The notes below the pieces were generated by a model. That model worked only from the letters and a program-made list of their open reading frames with translations, was not told the DNA's origin and did not search any database. A DNA stretch of 64,000 bases from DASSUW01 sp963844405 (GTDB lineage Bacteria > Actinomycetota > Thermoleophilia > Solirubrobacterales > Solirubrobacteraceae). The position numbers and the translations under genes are program-made. The stretch spans positions 124,001-188,000 of the forward strand of contig CAWJNZ010000003.1 in the NCBI GenBank assembly GCA_963844405.1. The letters run 5' to 3'. Below, one piece after another: positions 43,131 through 51,188 of the stretch (positions are counted from its first letter, which is position 1; each line of letters starts with the position of its first letter).

Positions 43131-44165
43131 GAGGCGGTCGCTGGCGGCCGCGTCGCGGAGCGCGATGCGCACGTGCCGCTCGTCGCCCCAGGCCGCGCCC
43201 GGCGTGACGTAGATCCGCGAGGCGGCGAGGCGGCGGGCGAGCGCGGCGCCGTCCTCCTCGGTGGAGGAGAGCCAGACGAGGTGCCCGTGGCCGGCCGGGA
43301 ACGAGAACGGCGTGCCCTCCAGGGCCTTGGCCAGCCGCTCGCGCTCGCGGGCCGCGACGGCGCGGCGCCGCCGCACCACCGGCTCGCCCTCGCGCGCCGC
43401 CCAAAGCATCGCCGCCTGCGCGGGCGCGGACACGCCGCCGGCCGGGCTCAGGCGGTCGAGCAGGTCGGCGTCGTTGGCGAGCGCGTAGCCGGCGCGCAGG
43501 CCGGCCATGGCGTGCGCCTTGGAGAACGAGCGGACGATCAGGACGCGCTCGCGGGCGGCGAGCAGGGCGGCGACGTCCTGGTCGGGCGCGAACTCGGCGA
43601 GGGCCTGGTCGACGACGAGCCAGACCGCCTCGGGGAGCTCGTCGGCGAGGGCGACGAGGTCCGTCGTGGCTCCCGTGGGATCGTTCGGGCTGCAGACGAC
43701 GACCGCTCGGGTGTCCGGCTCGACCACGTCGGCGCCCGCCGCGACGACGGGAACCGGCGTGCCACCCGCCTCGTGGACGAGCCGCGGCAGCGGGCTCCAG
43801 GCGGGCCAGGCGATGGCCACGCGGCCGCCGGGGGCGAGCGCGCGGAAGGCGGCGTGCAGCAGCTCGCCGGCGCCGTGGCCCGGGGCGACCTGCTCGGCGC
43901 CGACGCCGTGGCGGGCGGCCAGCGCCTCGCTCAGCTCGCGGTCGTCGGGGTAGGCGTTGAGCGCGCGGCGCAGGGCGTAGGTGGCGGCGTTGACGGCCTC
44001 GGCGTGCGGCGGCTCGTGCCACGCCGAGCTGCGCAGGTCGAGCGGATGGACCTCGGTCAGCGCGCTCGCCCGCTCGGCCTCGCGCCGCTCGCGGAGCTCG
44101 AGGCTGATCTCCTCCGGCGAGAGCTCCTCGAACTGGCGGTAGTAGTCGCGCAGGCGCCGGATCAC
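43104..44165 (-). CDS. Class I/II aminotransferase, histidinol-phosphate aminotransferase-like
   Basis: This 353-residue PLP enzyme has cofactor Lys in SFSKAHAMAGLRAGY near residue 213, substrate/PLP motif CSPNDPTG, and the small-domain ending typical of HisC-like proteins. It starts with GTG at 44165, overlapping the upstream membrane-protein stop by 4 bases. The family includes HisC, cobalamin biosynthesis CobD and others; no other histidine or cobalamin gene is beside it, so the substrate is open. Confidence 0.85.
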   Translation of the reverse strand: MIRRLRDYYRQFEELSPEEISLELRERREAERASALTEVHPLDLRSSAWHEPPHAEAVNAATYALRRALNAYPDDRELSEALAARHGVGAEQVAPGHGAGELLHAAFRALAPGGRVAIAWPAWSPLPRLVHEAGGTPVPVVAAGADVVEPDTRAVVVCSPNDPTGATTDLVALADELPEAVWLVVDQALAEFAPDQDVAALLAARERVLIVRSFSKAHAMAGLRAGYALANDADLLDRLSPAGGVSAPAQAAMLWAAREGEPVVRRRRAVAARERERLAKALEGTPFSFPAGHGHLVWLSSTEEDGAALARRLAASRIYVTPGAAWGDERHVRIALRDAAASDRLLAVLELGP

Positions 44166-44635
44166 TGCGGCGCCATGGTCGGCGCGGGCCCCTCGAGCAC
44201 GACGAACCAGACGAGGAAGGCGAGCCCGACGACGACCGCGGTGACGGCGAAGATCCGCACCAGCACGCCCTCGCGCTGCTCGTGGCCGGCGGCGCGGCGC
44301 AGGATCCGCCACGCCCGGTCGAGCCGCGCGCACAGCGCCAGCGTGAGCATCAGCGTCCCGATCATGCCGGCGAACGCGACGGCGATCCCCAGGCTCACCG
44401 AGTCCGTCTGGTAGTCGACCTGCGAGCCGACCCACAGCCACGCCACCGGCTGCGGCCCCCAGAGCGTCAGGCACAGCAGCACCTCGAGCACGAGCACGGC
44501 GGCGGCCAGCGTCGAGTCGGCCCGCCGGCGCCCCGCCCCGCCCCGCTCGGGCGCGCCGCGGTACTTGAGCGGCCCGGTGCCGGGGCGGCGGCCGATGAAC
44601 AGGCCACCGGTGTCGGTCGGGTCGTTGCGCGGCAT
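44162..44635 (-). CDS. Small membrane protein, three predicted helices
   Basis: This 157-residue protein has a basic N-terminal cytosolic part (IGRRPGTGPLKYRG) followed by helices at AAAVLVLEVLLCLTLW, GIAVAFAGMIGTLMLTLAL and VTAVVVGLAFLVWFVV. No family assigned. Its gene is translationally coupled to the aminotransferase (GTGA overlap), so the two may work together. It is divergent from the frameshifted gene that follows. Confidence 0.62.
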   Translation of the reverse strand: MPRNDPTDTGGLFIGRRPGTGPLKYRGAPERGGAGRRRADSTLAAAVLVLEVLLCLTLWGPQPVAWLWVGSQVDYQTDSVSLGIAVAFAGMIGTLMLTLALCARLDRAWRILRRAAGHEQREGVLVRIFAVTAVVVGLAFLVWFVVLEGPAPTMAPQ

Positions 44636-44682
44636 CGTCCACAAGCGAGGATACGTTGATACGCTGGATTCGAGTCGAGCCC

Positions 44683-45154
44683 ATGGCTGCGATCGACCAG
44701 ATCCGCGCGACGATCGAGCAGTGCGACGAGCACGCCGCCCGGCGCACGCTGCGCGCCCAGATCGCCCGGCTCGAGCGCGAGCACGCGGCGATCGTCTCCG
44801 CCTCGTACCCGCGGCTCGACCCCGGTGCGCCGCTGCCGTCGCTGGCCGGCCCGCGGCTGCTTTCGCTCGGCGACCTCGAGCGGGTCCGCGACGCGCTGGC
44901 GATGCGCGTGGCCGCCCTCGGCGCCGGCGCCGAGGCGCAGCAGGCGCGCCAGGCCGATCGCCCTGCGCGAGCTCGACGACATGCTGGCCGACCCGCCGGC
45001 CCACAAGTGGAAGCGCCTCACGAGCGCCGACCTCGGCCGCCCCGGCTGCACCACCTACCACGTCCGCCCGCGCGCCGGGCTGCTGGGGATGCTGATGGGC
45101 TGGTGGCAGGTCAAGGTCTCCGGCGGCTGCCCGTTAGCCACCTCACATGCCTGA
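44683..45154 (+). pseudogene. Frameshifted conserved hypothetical protein
   Basis: The frame from ATG 44683 (MAAIDQIRATIEQCDEHAAR...) reads a typical helical protein up to about 44950 and then becomes an Arg/Pro-rich nonsense frame. From about 44942 the next frame reads a convincing C-terminus (RPIALRELDDMLADPPAHKW, GRPGCTTYHVRPRAG, LGMLMGWWQVKVSGGCPL) to a stop at 45154. A single-base change near 44940-44960 therefore splits one gene. It may be a sequencing error, a true pseudogene or programmed frameshifting. I recall similar intact proteins in related organisms but cannot verify. TACGCT at 44660-44665 precedes it. Confidence 0.6.
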
Positions 45155-46034
45155 CGAGCGGCCGAAGCCGCCCTGGCACCCGTTCCCGCTGGTCGAGCTG
45201 CTCGTCCTCGCCGGGATCGTCCTGCTCGTCCTCGGCTTCCTGAACTTCGACTCCGACCGCGGCCGCGCCATGCTCGTCAGCGGCATGCTGCTCGGCTCGC
45301 TCGGCGGGCTCGACACGGCGCTGCGCGAGCACTTCGCCGGCTACCGCTCGCACACGATGATCCTGGCCGGCCTGCCCGCCGTCGGCCTCGCCGCGATCCT
45401 CTACTTCGCCGGCGCGCCGTGGCCCGCGGTGACGGCCACGGCGGTGCTCGTCTTCGCCGTCGGCTTCTGGCTGCTCGCCCGCGCCTACCGCCGTCGCATG
45501 AGTGCGCATCCGGTGGAGTCGGTCGCGAGCCGGGCCCGCCGGAATGCGTGGGACTCGCGGCCGGGTGCACTAGGCTCCCGCTCCGTGTCCGAGCCCAAGC
45601 GCATGCAGCTCCGTGGCGTGCACCACGTGACGGCGATCTCCGCCGACCTCGAGCGGACGATCGCGTTCTACCGCGACCTGCTCGGCCTCGCGATCATCCA
45701 CGACGGCCCGTCCGACGACGACCCGAACACGCGCCACGTGTGGTTCGGCGCGCTGGACGGCGGCGCCGGCATGCTGATCAGCTTCATGGAGTACCCCGAG
45801 CTGCCCAAGGGCACGGTGGGCACGGGCTCGACGCACCACTTCGCGCTGATCGTCGACACCGCGGACGAGCAGCGGGCGTGGGTCGACTACCTGCGCGGCC
45901 ACGGCGTGGAGTGCACCGACGTCTTCGACCGCGGCTCGTTCCGGTCGATCTACGTGCGCGACCCCGACGGGCACATCGTCGAGATCGCCACCCGCGGGCC
46001 GGGCTTCCCCGGCACCGGCGGCGCAGCCGCTTAG
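45147..46034 (+). CDS. Membrane domain fused in frame to a VOC/glyoxalase domain
   Basis: The open frame of 295 residues starts with a four-helix membrane part (residues 15-110; IVLLVLGFLNFD, SGMLLGSLGGLD, ILAGLPAVGLAAILYF). Residues from about 150 make a VOC domain: LRGVHHVTAISADLERTIAF, then FYRDLLGLAIIHDG and a metal-type end VRDPDGHIVEIATR. The linker is low in helix. TAGGCT at 45571-45576 lies 8 bases before an in-frame GTG at 45585, so the VOC half may also be made alone. The fusion may equally reflect loss of a stop codon. Confidence 0.6.
   Translation: MPDERPKPPWHPFPLVELLVLAGIVLLVLGFLNFDSDRGRAMLVSGMLLGSLGGLDTALREHFAGYRSHTMILAGLPAVGLAAILYFAGAPWPAVTATAVLVFAVGFWLLARAYRRRMSAHPVESVASRARRNAWDSRPGALGSRSVSEPKRMQLRGVHHVTAISADLERTIAFYRDLLGLAIIHDGPSDDDPNTRHVWFGALDGGAGMLISFMEYPELPKGTVGTGSTHHFALIVDTADEQRAWVDYLRGHGVECTDVFDRGSFRSIYVRDPDGHIVEIATRGPGFPGTGGAAA
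45571..45576 (+). promoter_or_regulatory. -10-like TAGGCT before the VOC half
   Basis: TAGGCT lies 8 bases before the in-frame GTG at 45585, which would start a free VOC/glyoxalase protein. It matches the TANNNT short-leader pattern. Confidence 0.4.
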
Positions 46035-46129
46035 GGGTGCCGACCGGCGGACGCTCCGGACGTTCTCCGCCGGGAGGCGAGCCCCCAGACGGTTTCGGCC
46101 GCTCCGCCGGTGCCCAAAGTTCGTCCGGT

Positions 46130-46486
46130 CTAACGCCTCCAGGACAGCTCGGCCCCGGCCACCGCGTACCCGAGATCCGGGGCGAGAAGCCCGGCAAGCT
46201 CGCGACGCTGGCGCTCGGTCATCGTGCCGATCGTCTTGGTCTCCGACATCGGGATCGCCGCCAGGAACCGCCGGCACCGCGTGCGTCCCCACCGGTGCTG
46301 ACTCATGAGCAGGTCGCTGATCGTCATGCTGTCCGCCTCCCACGGGCACTCCAGCACGACGTCGGCGACCGACGCCTCTCCCTCTGCCACCTGTCGCTTG
46401 AGCTCGGCCCGCGCCAGCCGAACCCGGTTCGCCTGCGCGAGCGCCCGCATGTGCTGAGCGGCAGGTGCCGTCGCAGTTGCGTCCAT
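46130..46486 (-). CDS. mihF: Integration host factor, actinobacterial type (mIHF)
   Basis: This 118-residue nucleoid protein's segments RLARAELKRQVAEGEASVAD and RCRRFLAAIPMSETKTIGTM are close in pattern to mycobacterial mIHF (RARAELKDRLKRG and KAQEIMTELEI, then a TRRLRGL equivalent). The ending MTERQRRELAGLL matches. It binds and bends DNA and is essential in mycobacteria. ATG at 46484-46486 has a strong GGGGAGG site 5 bases upstream. A promoter-like pair lies about 200 bases upstream, giving a long leader. Confidence 0.85.
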   Translation of the reverse strand: MDATATAPAAQHMRALAQANRVRLARAELKRQVAEGEASVADVVLECPWEADSMTISDLLMSQHRWGRTRCRRFLAAIPMSETKTIGTMTERQRRELAGLLAPDLGYAVAGAELSWRR

Positions 46487-46790
46487 GAAACCTCCCCGCG
46501 GCGACGCCCACCTCCGTGGGTGCGGTCGCCCTCGACATTGACACCGATCCGACCTACGCCCACGCACGGACGACGACGGACCCCGACGTCCGGCGGCTCA
46601 CCGGAGCGCCCCTCCAGGCCACGTCCCCACTATCCGTTCCCTCTCTCCCGACCGACGCGTGGACACAACGGCCGAGGGCGCAAGCTAGTCATCGCCCGGG
46701 GTCCCGGTCAACCGCTGACCCGGGCGAAAATTCGCAAGAAGCGCCTGTTTTCTAGCCGCTGAGAATTCACGCGCCAGTCGAGGGTTTCTG
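46487..46790. other. Gap holding the mihF leader and promoter
   Basis: This stretch of about 300 bases holds the mihF leader and promoter-like pair. Downstream of the PLP-enzyme stop (46791) there is an AT-richer run near 46725-46760. I see no gene; a 79-codon open frame on the plus strand here has poor protein-like composition. Confidence 0.5.
46682..46711 (-). promoter_or_regulatory. Promoter-like site for mihF
   Basis: On the minus strand TTGACC (46706-46711) and TAGCTT (46682-46687) are separated by 18 bases, the best -35/-10 pair found in the window. The expected start leaves about 190 bases of untranslated leader before the mihF ATG. Confidence 0.55.
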
Positions 46791-48068
46791 CTATAGGGCG
46801 GCGCCGCCCGGGAGCGGTCCGTGCTCGGACTCGAAGGAGCGCTTCACCACTGAGAAGGCCTCCAGCGCGCGGTCCAGGACGGCACGGTCGTGGGTCGCCA
46901 TCACGCTCGTGCGGAGGAGCGCGCCCGCGGGCGGCACGGCCGGGTGGAGCGCCACGTTGACGTACACGCCGGCGTCGTAGAGCGCGCGCCAGAGCAGCAC
47001 GGCCTTCCAGTCGTCGCCGACCACGACCGGGATGATCGGCGTCGTGACCGGCGGGCCGACGTCGTGCACCTCGAAGCCGAGCGAGCGCAGCCCGTCGCGC
47101 AGGTAGCGCGCGTTGTCGAGCACCCTGGCGAACAGCTGCGGGCCCTCGTCCGAGCGGACGATGCGCAGCGCAGCCAGCGCCGCGCCGACGGCGGCGGGCA
47201 CGGCCGAGGCGGTGAACAGGAACGCGCGCGAGCTGATCCGCAGGAAGTCGATGACCTCGTGCGAGCCGGCGATGAAGCCCCCGCAGCTCGCGAGCGACTT
47301 CGAGAAGGTGCCCATCCGCAGGTCGACGTCGGCCTCCACGCCGAACTGCTCCGAGGCGCCCGCCCCGCGCGCGCCGAGCACTCCGGCCGCGTGCGCCTCG
47401 TCGACCATCAGCCGCGCCCCGTGCGCCTTGCTGAGCTCGACGATCCGCGGCAGCTCGGCCACGTCGCCCTCCATCGAGAACACGCCGTCGACGACGACGA
47501 GCACGCCGCCGCCGTCGTCCGCCGCCCGCTCGAGCATCTTCTCGAGCTTGTCGAGCCGCCCGTGCCGGAACGGCCGCAGCTTGGCCCGCGAGAGCAGGCA
47601 GCCGTCGAGGATCGAGGCGTGGTCGGCCGAGTCGGCGATCACCGTGTCGCCGGGCGCCAGGATCGTCCCCAGCGTGCCGACGTTCGCCTGGTGCCCCGTG
47701 GTGAAGACGATCGCCTCCTCGGTGCCCATCCACTCGGCGATCTCCCGCTCGAGCTCGAGGTGCAGGTCGGTCGTCCCGTTGAGCAGCCGCGAGCCGGTGA
47801 GGCCCGTGCCGTAGCGCTCGAGCGCGTCGCGCGCGCCCTGCATGACGCGCTCGTCGCCGGTGAGGCCGAGGTAGTTGTTGGAGCCGAGCATGATCCGCTC
47901 GGCGCCCTCCATCTCCATCACCGGGGCGGCCGACGACTCGACGGTCCGGAAGTAGGGCAGGAGGTCGGCCTCGCGGGCGGCGCGCAGCTGCTCGGCGCGC
48001 TCGTGCCCTCGGACCTTCGCGAAGACATCGCCGAAGGCGATTCCGGGAGTGGCTGAGCCGTCTGGCAT
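46791..48068 (-). CDS. Alpha-oxoamine synthase, serine palmitoyltransferase-like (AONS/KBL/SPT family)
   Basis: This 425-residue PLP enzyme has cofactor Lys in GTFSKSLASCGGFIAGS near residue 256, MLGSNNYLGLTGD near 60, and HASILDGC and VDEAHAAGVLG for PLP. The family condenses an amino acid with an acyl-thioester (BioF, KBL, HemA, SPT). FSKSLASxGGF and RISSRAFLFTASAVPAA resemble bacterial SPTs more than BioF. The divergent neighbours, a bCerS-like acyltransferase and a fatty acid hydroxylase, favour a sphingolipid role. KBL remains an alternative. Confidence 0.75.
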   Translation of the reverse strand: MPDGSATPGIAFGDVFAKVRGHERAEQLRAAREADLLPYFRTVESSAAPVMEMEGAERIMLGSNNYLGLTGDERVMQGARDALERYGTGLTGSRLLNGTTDLHLELEREIAEWMGTEEAIVFTTGHQANVGTLGTILAPGDTVIADSADHASILDGCLLSRAKLRPFRHGRLDKLEKMLERAADDGGGVLVVVDGVFSMEGDVAELPRIVELSKAHGARLMVDEAHAAGVLGARGAGASEQFGVEADVDLRMGTFSKSLASCGGFIAGSHEVIDFLRISSRAFLFTASAVPAAVGAALAALRIVRSDEGPQLFARVLDNARYLRDGLRSLGFEVHDVGPPVTTPIIPVVVGDDWKAVLLWRALYDAGVYVNVALHPAVPPAGALLRTSVMATHDRAVLDRALEAFSVVKRSFESEHGPLPGGAAL

Positions 48069-48079
48069 AGGACGTCGTC

Positions 48080-48121
48080 TTGCCGTTCTGTGTAGTTTGC
48101 CGTTCTGCTTTGTCCGTTCTG
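48080..48121. promoter_or_regulatory. Three direct repeats in the divergent promoter region
   Basis: TTGCCGTTCTG occurs at 48080-48090 and 48097-48107, and TTGTCCGTTCTG at 48110-48121. They lie between the starts of the SPT-like and acyltransferase genes (48068 and 48122), so one regulator could bind and control both directions. The regular ~13-17 base spacing suits a tandem-binding factor. Confidence 0.5.
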
Positions 48122-49243
48122 GTGAGTCCCGTGCGGGGGCGGCGGGACCTGCGGGAGTTCATCGACCTCCCGTACCGGCTGCACTCTAACTCCACCGTCT
48201 GGGTGCCCCCGCTGCGGATCGAGCGCTGGCTGTTCCTCACCCGCCGCATCAACGCCTTCTTCAAGCACGGCGACGCGCAGCTCTTCCTGGCCCGTCGCGA
48301 CGGCCGCGTGGTCGGCCGCGTCAGCGCCCACTACGACGACGCCTTCAACGCCTACCACGGCAACCGCTGGGGCATGTTCGGCTTCCTCGAGCTGGCCGAC
48401 GAGCCGGACGTGCTGCCCGCCCTCCTGGACGCCGCCGAGGGGTGGCTCCGCGGCCGGGGCCGCGACCGCATGGTCGGCCCGATGGACTTCACGATGAACG
48501 ACGAGTCGGGCGTGCTGATCGAGGGCTTCGAGCGCGAGCCGATGATCCGCCAGCCCTGGCACCCGCCGTACTACGCGGCCCGCTGCGAGGAGGCCGGGCT
48601 GGAGAAGGCGGTCGACCTCTTCATGTGGGAGCTGCACATCTCCGACCGCTCGAAGATTCTGCCGGTCATCTTCAAGCTGGCCGAGGACGTCGAGACGCGG
48701 CACGGGATCCGGCTGCGGCACATGACCCGCCGCAGCTTGCGGCGCGACATGGACCGCTTCGCCGAGGTCTACAACGCGGCCTGGAGCGAGAACTGGGGCT
48801 TCGCCCCGTACGGCAAGGCCGACCTCGACCACTACGCGACCGAGATGCAGCTCGTGTTCGACCCGCACTGGTTCATGGTCGCCGAGACCGCCGAGGGCGA
48901 GACCGCGGCGGTGGCCATCACGGTGCCGGACGTCAACCAGGTGCTCAAGCGCATGAACGGGCGCCTGCTGCCGCTCGGGTGGTGGCACTTCCTTCGCCGC
49001 CGCCGGATCATCGACCGCGTGCGCGTGGGCTTCCTCGGCGTCAAGCCGGAGTACCAGCACACCGGTGTCGCCGCGGCCATGTACGTCGAGCACTTCGACA
49101 TGGCGAACGCGACGCCGCAGAAGTGGGGCGAGATGGGCTGGATCCTGGAGACCAACCGCAACATGAACCGCGCGATGGAGGCGATGGGCGGGCGGATCGT
49201 CCGCCGCTTCCGCGTCTACGCGCGAGCATGGGGTTCCAATTAG
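48122..49243 (+). CDS. GNAT-fold acyltransferase of the putative bacterial ceramide synthase (bCerS) type
   Basis: This protein has about 373 residues. It begins SPVRGRRDLREFIDLPYRLH and contains NRWGMFGFLELADEPD, RDRMVGPMDFTMNDESGVL and KPEYQHTGVAAAMYVEHFDM. From memory, a close family is annotated as N-acetyltransferase or dATP pyrophosphohydrolase and includes the Caulobacter ceramide synthase bCerS. Members share the GNAT fold for acyl transfer. The neighbours fit acylation of a sphingoid base. GTG at 48122 follows the third promoter repeat directly; an in-frame GTG at 48131 is also possible. Confidence 0.65.
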   Translation: MSPVRGRRDLREFIDLPYRLHSNSTVWVPPLRIERWLFLTRRINAFFKHGDAQLFLARRDGRVVGRVSAHYDDAFNAYHGNRWGMFGFLELADEPDVLPALLDAAEGWLRGRGRDRMVGPMDFTMNDESGVLIEGFEREPMIRQPWHPPYYAARCEEAGLEKAVDLFMWELHISDRSKILPVIFKLAEDVETRHGIRLRHMTRRSLRRDMDRFAEVYNAAWSENWGFAPYGKADLDHYATEMQLVFDPHWFMVAETAEGETAAVAITVPDVNQVLKRMNGRLLPLGWWHFLRRRRIIDRVRVGFLGVKPEYQHTGVAAAMYVEHFDMANATPQKWGEMGWILETNRNMNRAMEAMGGRIVRRFRVYARAWGSN

Positions 49244-49257
49244 GTCGCCCTAACAGG

Positions 49258-49263
49258 TACGGT
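49258..49263 (+). promoter_or_regulatory. -10-like TACGGT before the fatty acid hydroxylase gene
   Basis: TACGGT lies 6 bases before the ATG at 49270, so the hydroxylase may have its own short-leader transcript as well as read-through from the acyltransferase gene. Confidence 0.4.
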
Positions 49264-49269
49264 TTGGCT

Positions 49270-49878
49270 ATGCAGCGCACGGATCTCTTGAAGTCCTCCC
49301 CACCGATGTTCGAGTCGAGGTTCCTCGACCGCTTCACCCGCGTGCACCCCGTCGTCCCGGTCCTCATCTACGGGCCCGTGGTCGTCGTGCTGCTCTTGAT
49401 CTCGATCAGCCGCGACGGCGGCTGGGACGCCGCCGGGCTCCTGCTGATCGGCTACTGCGTGTGGACGCTGTTCGAGTACTGGCTCCACCGGCTCGTGTTC
49501 CACTTCGAGCCGGAGGACGGGATCGGCGCCCGCCTGCACTGGATGATCCACGGGGTCCACCACGACCACCCGAACGACCGGCTGCGGCTCGTGATGCCGC
49601 CCGCGGCCAGCGTCCCGCTGGCCATCATCGTCATCGGGTCGATCTTCCTGGTGGCGGGGACGCTGCACGGCCTCGGCGTGGCGGCGGGCTTCCTGATCGG
49701 CTACCTGATCTACGACGAGATGCACTACGCGCTGCACCACCACGTGCCGAAGTCGCGGCTCGGGAAGCGGCTGCGGGAGCTGCACATGCGCCACCACTTC
49801 CAGGACGACGAGAGGGGCTTCGGCATCAGCGCGCCCTACTGGGACGTCGTCTTCCGGACGTACGCCCCAAAGCGATAG
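49270..49878 (+). CDS. Fatty acid hydroxylase/sterol desaturase family protein
   Basis: This 202-residue di-iron membrane enzyme has histidine clusters HRLVFHFE, HGVHHDHPND, HYALHHHVP and HMRHHFQDD, the FA2H/sterol-desaturase pattern. Four hydrophobic helices separate them, including VLIYGPVVVVLLLISI. It most likely hydroxylates an acyl chain or a sphingolipid-like product. The position, 26 bases after the bCerS-like gene, supports a lipid pathway with it and the SPT-like gene. Confidence 0.88.
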   Translation: MQRTDLLKSSPPMFESRFLDRFTRVHPVVPVLIYGPVVVVLLLISISRDGGWDAAGLLLIGYCVWTLFEYWLHRLVFHFEPEDGIGARLHWMIHGVHHDHPNDRLRLVMPPAASVPLAIIVIGSIFLVAGTLHGLGVAAGFLIGYLIYDEMHYALHHHVPKSRLGKRLRELHMRHHFQDDERGFGISAPYWDVVFRTYAPKR

Positions 49879-49915
49879 CGCACGCGTCCGAGCGATTGGT
49901 CATGCTGTCGAACCC

Positions 49916-50194
49916 GTGAGCCAGACCGAGGACTTCGAGGACGAGGGCGAGATCGTCGACGGGCTGCCGGTGGTGGCCGAGCCGCGAGCAGTCGAGGCGG
50001 CGCGCCCGCTGGTGCCGGCCCGCCATGCCGCCGCGCTGGCGGCCACGGGCTTCGTGGCCGGGGCGGCGACCGTCGCGGTCGTGCAGGCCCGCCGGGCGCG
50101 AGCCCCGCGCCGCCGCCGCAAGGCGCGCGGGCTGGGCGAGATCGTCGCCTCGAACTCCTTCCTGGTCGACGTCCACCTTGTACGGCGGAGTTAG
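49916..50194 (+). CDS. Small membrane protein (92 aa), unknown
   Basis: It starts with GTG at 49916. An acidic N-terminus (TEDFEDEGEIVDGLP) is followed by one hydrophobic helix (HAAALAATGFVAGAATVAVVQ) and a very Arg-rich stretch (RARAPRRRRKARGLGEI). No family is recognised. The last bases overlap the next gene's TTG start. The Arg block after the helix argues for the C-terminus lying inside the cell, where it could contact nucleic acid or membrane. Confidence 0.5.
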   Translation: MSQTEDFEDEGEIVDGLPVVAEPRAVEAARPLVPARHAAALAATGFVAGAATVAVVQARRARAPRRRRKARGLGEIVASNSFLVDVHLVRRS

Positions 50195-51188
50195 ACGAGA
50201 CACCGGCGTCCATGCCGGTATCCGGGATGGGGTTGGGTCGCCGTTCCGGCGGCGAGTCGAGCTCCGCGAGGAGGTGCGGCCGGCGTGGCCGTTCCGGCTC
50301 GCCGGCGCGTCGATGGACGGGCTCGTGCGCCGTCGCGGCGCGGCGCTGCAGCGGCTGATGCGGATCGGCGGCGACCCCGTCCTCGTGGCGATCGTCCAGC
50401 CGGCGCCCGACCGCGTGCTCTTCGCCGCCCGCGCGCGATCGGACGAGGCGGCACGCGAGGGCATCGCCCGCATGCGCTTCGCCACCTCCGTCGACGACGA
50501 CCTGCGCCCGTTCTGGGACCGCTTCCGCGCCGATCCGGTGATCGGGCGGATGGTGCGCACGAACCCGATGCTGCGGGTCCGCCGCCAGCCCGACCCGTGG
50601 GAGACGCTGTACGGCGCGATCACCGAGCAGCTGATCGAGCTCGTGCGCGCGATGGAGATCCAGCGGCGGATGATCCGCGCCTTCGGCTACCGCTGCCCGG
50701 CCACCGGCCTGCGCGACGCGCCGACCCCCGCGGCCATCGCCGCCCTCGCGCCGGCACAGCTCGTGGCCCTCGACCTCGCCCCCAGGCGCGCGCTGGCCAT
50801 GCGGCGCTGCGCCGAGGCCGTGGCGGCCGGACGGCTCGACCTGCACGACCGCGACCAGCGGCGCCTGCTCGCGTTCCGCGAGATCGGCCCGTGGACGTGC
50901 GAGATGGTCGGCCTCCACGGCCAGGGTCGCTACGACGTGGTGCCGGCGGGCGACCTCGGCTTCCTGAAGATCGTCGGCCGCCTCGTCACGGGCAACCCGA
51001 AGGCGCGCGCCGACGAGGCCGAGGTGCGCGGCTTCCTGGAGCGCTACGGCGAGTGGAAGGGGCTGGCCGGCGTGCACCTCATGCAGGCCGCCGCCCGCGG
51101 GCTCATCCCAGGCCGGCTGTCCCCGGGTCGAGCCCCTCGCCCGGCAGGAACTCGTTGGTCAGCGGCGCCCGGTCGGGCGGCTGCTTGA
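50178..51188 (+). CDS. DNA-3-methyladenine glycosylase II-like (AlkA family), second copy
   Basis: This 336-residue protein begins at TTG 50178, chosen because the AlkA-type N-terminus RRVELREEVRPAWPFRLAG must lie before the only internal ATG (50313). The HhH segment EIGPWTCEMVGLHG is near residue 235 and the catalytic Asp in PAGDLGFLK near residue 257. The longer N-terminal domain fits AlkA better than the 206-residue glycosylase at 4495-5115. The C-terminal ~30 residues run into the convergent ThiY-like gene, so the true end may be earlier. Confidence 0.82.
   Translation: MYGGVRRDTGVHAGIRDGVGSPFRRRVELREEVRPAWPFRLAGASMDGLVRRRGAALQRLMRIGGDPVLVAIVQPAPDRVLFAARARSDEAAREGIARMRFATSVDDDLRPFWDRFRADPVIGRMVRTNPMLRVRRQPDPWETLYGAITEQLIELVRAMEIQRRMIRAFGYRCPATGLRDAPTPAAIAALAPAQLVALDLAPRRALAMRRCAEAVAAGRLDLHDRDQRRLLAFREIGPWTCEMVGLHGQGRYDVVPAGDLGFLKIVGRLVTGNPKARADEAEVRGFLERYGEWKGLAGVHLMQAAARGLIPGRLSPGRAPRPAGTRWSAAPGRAAA

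Noticed and set aside
46516..46755. 79-codon rightward frame upstream of mihF
   Set aside because: It lies in the mihF leader/promoter, has biased composition and no start signal.
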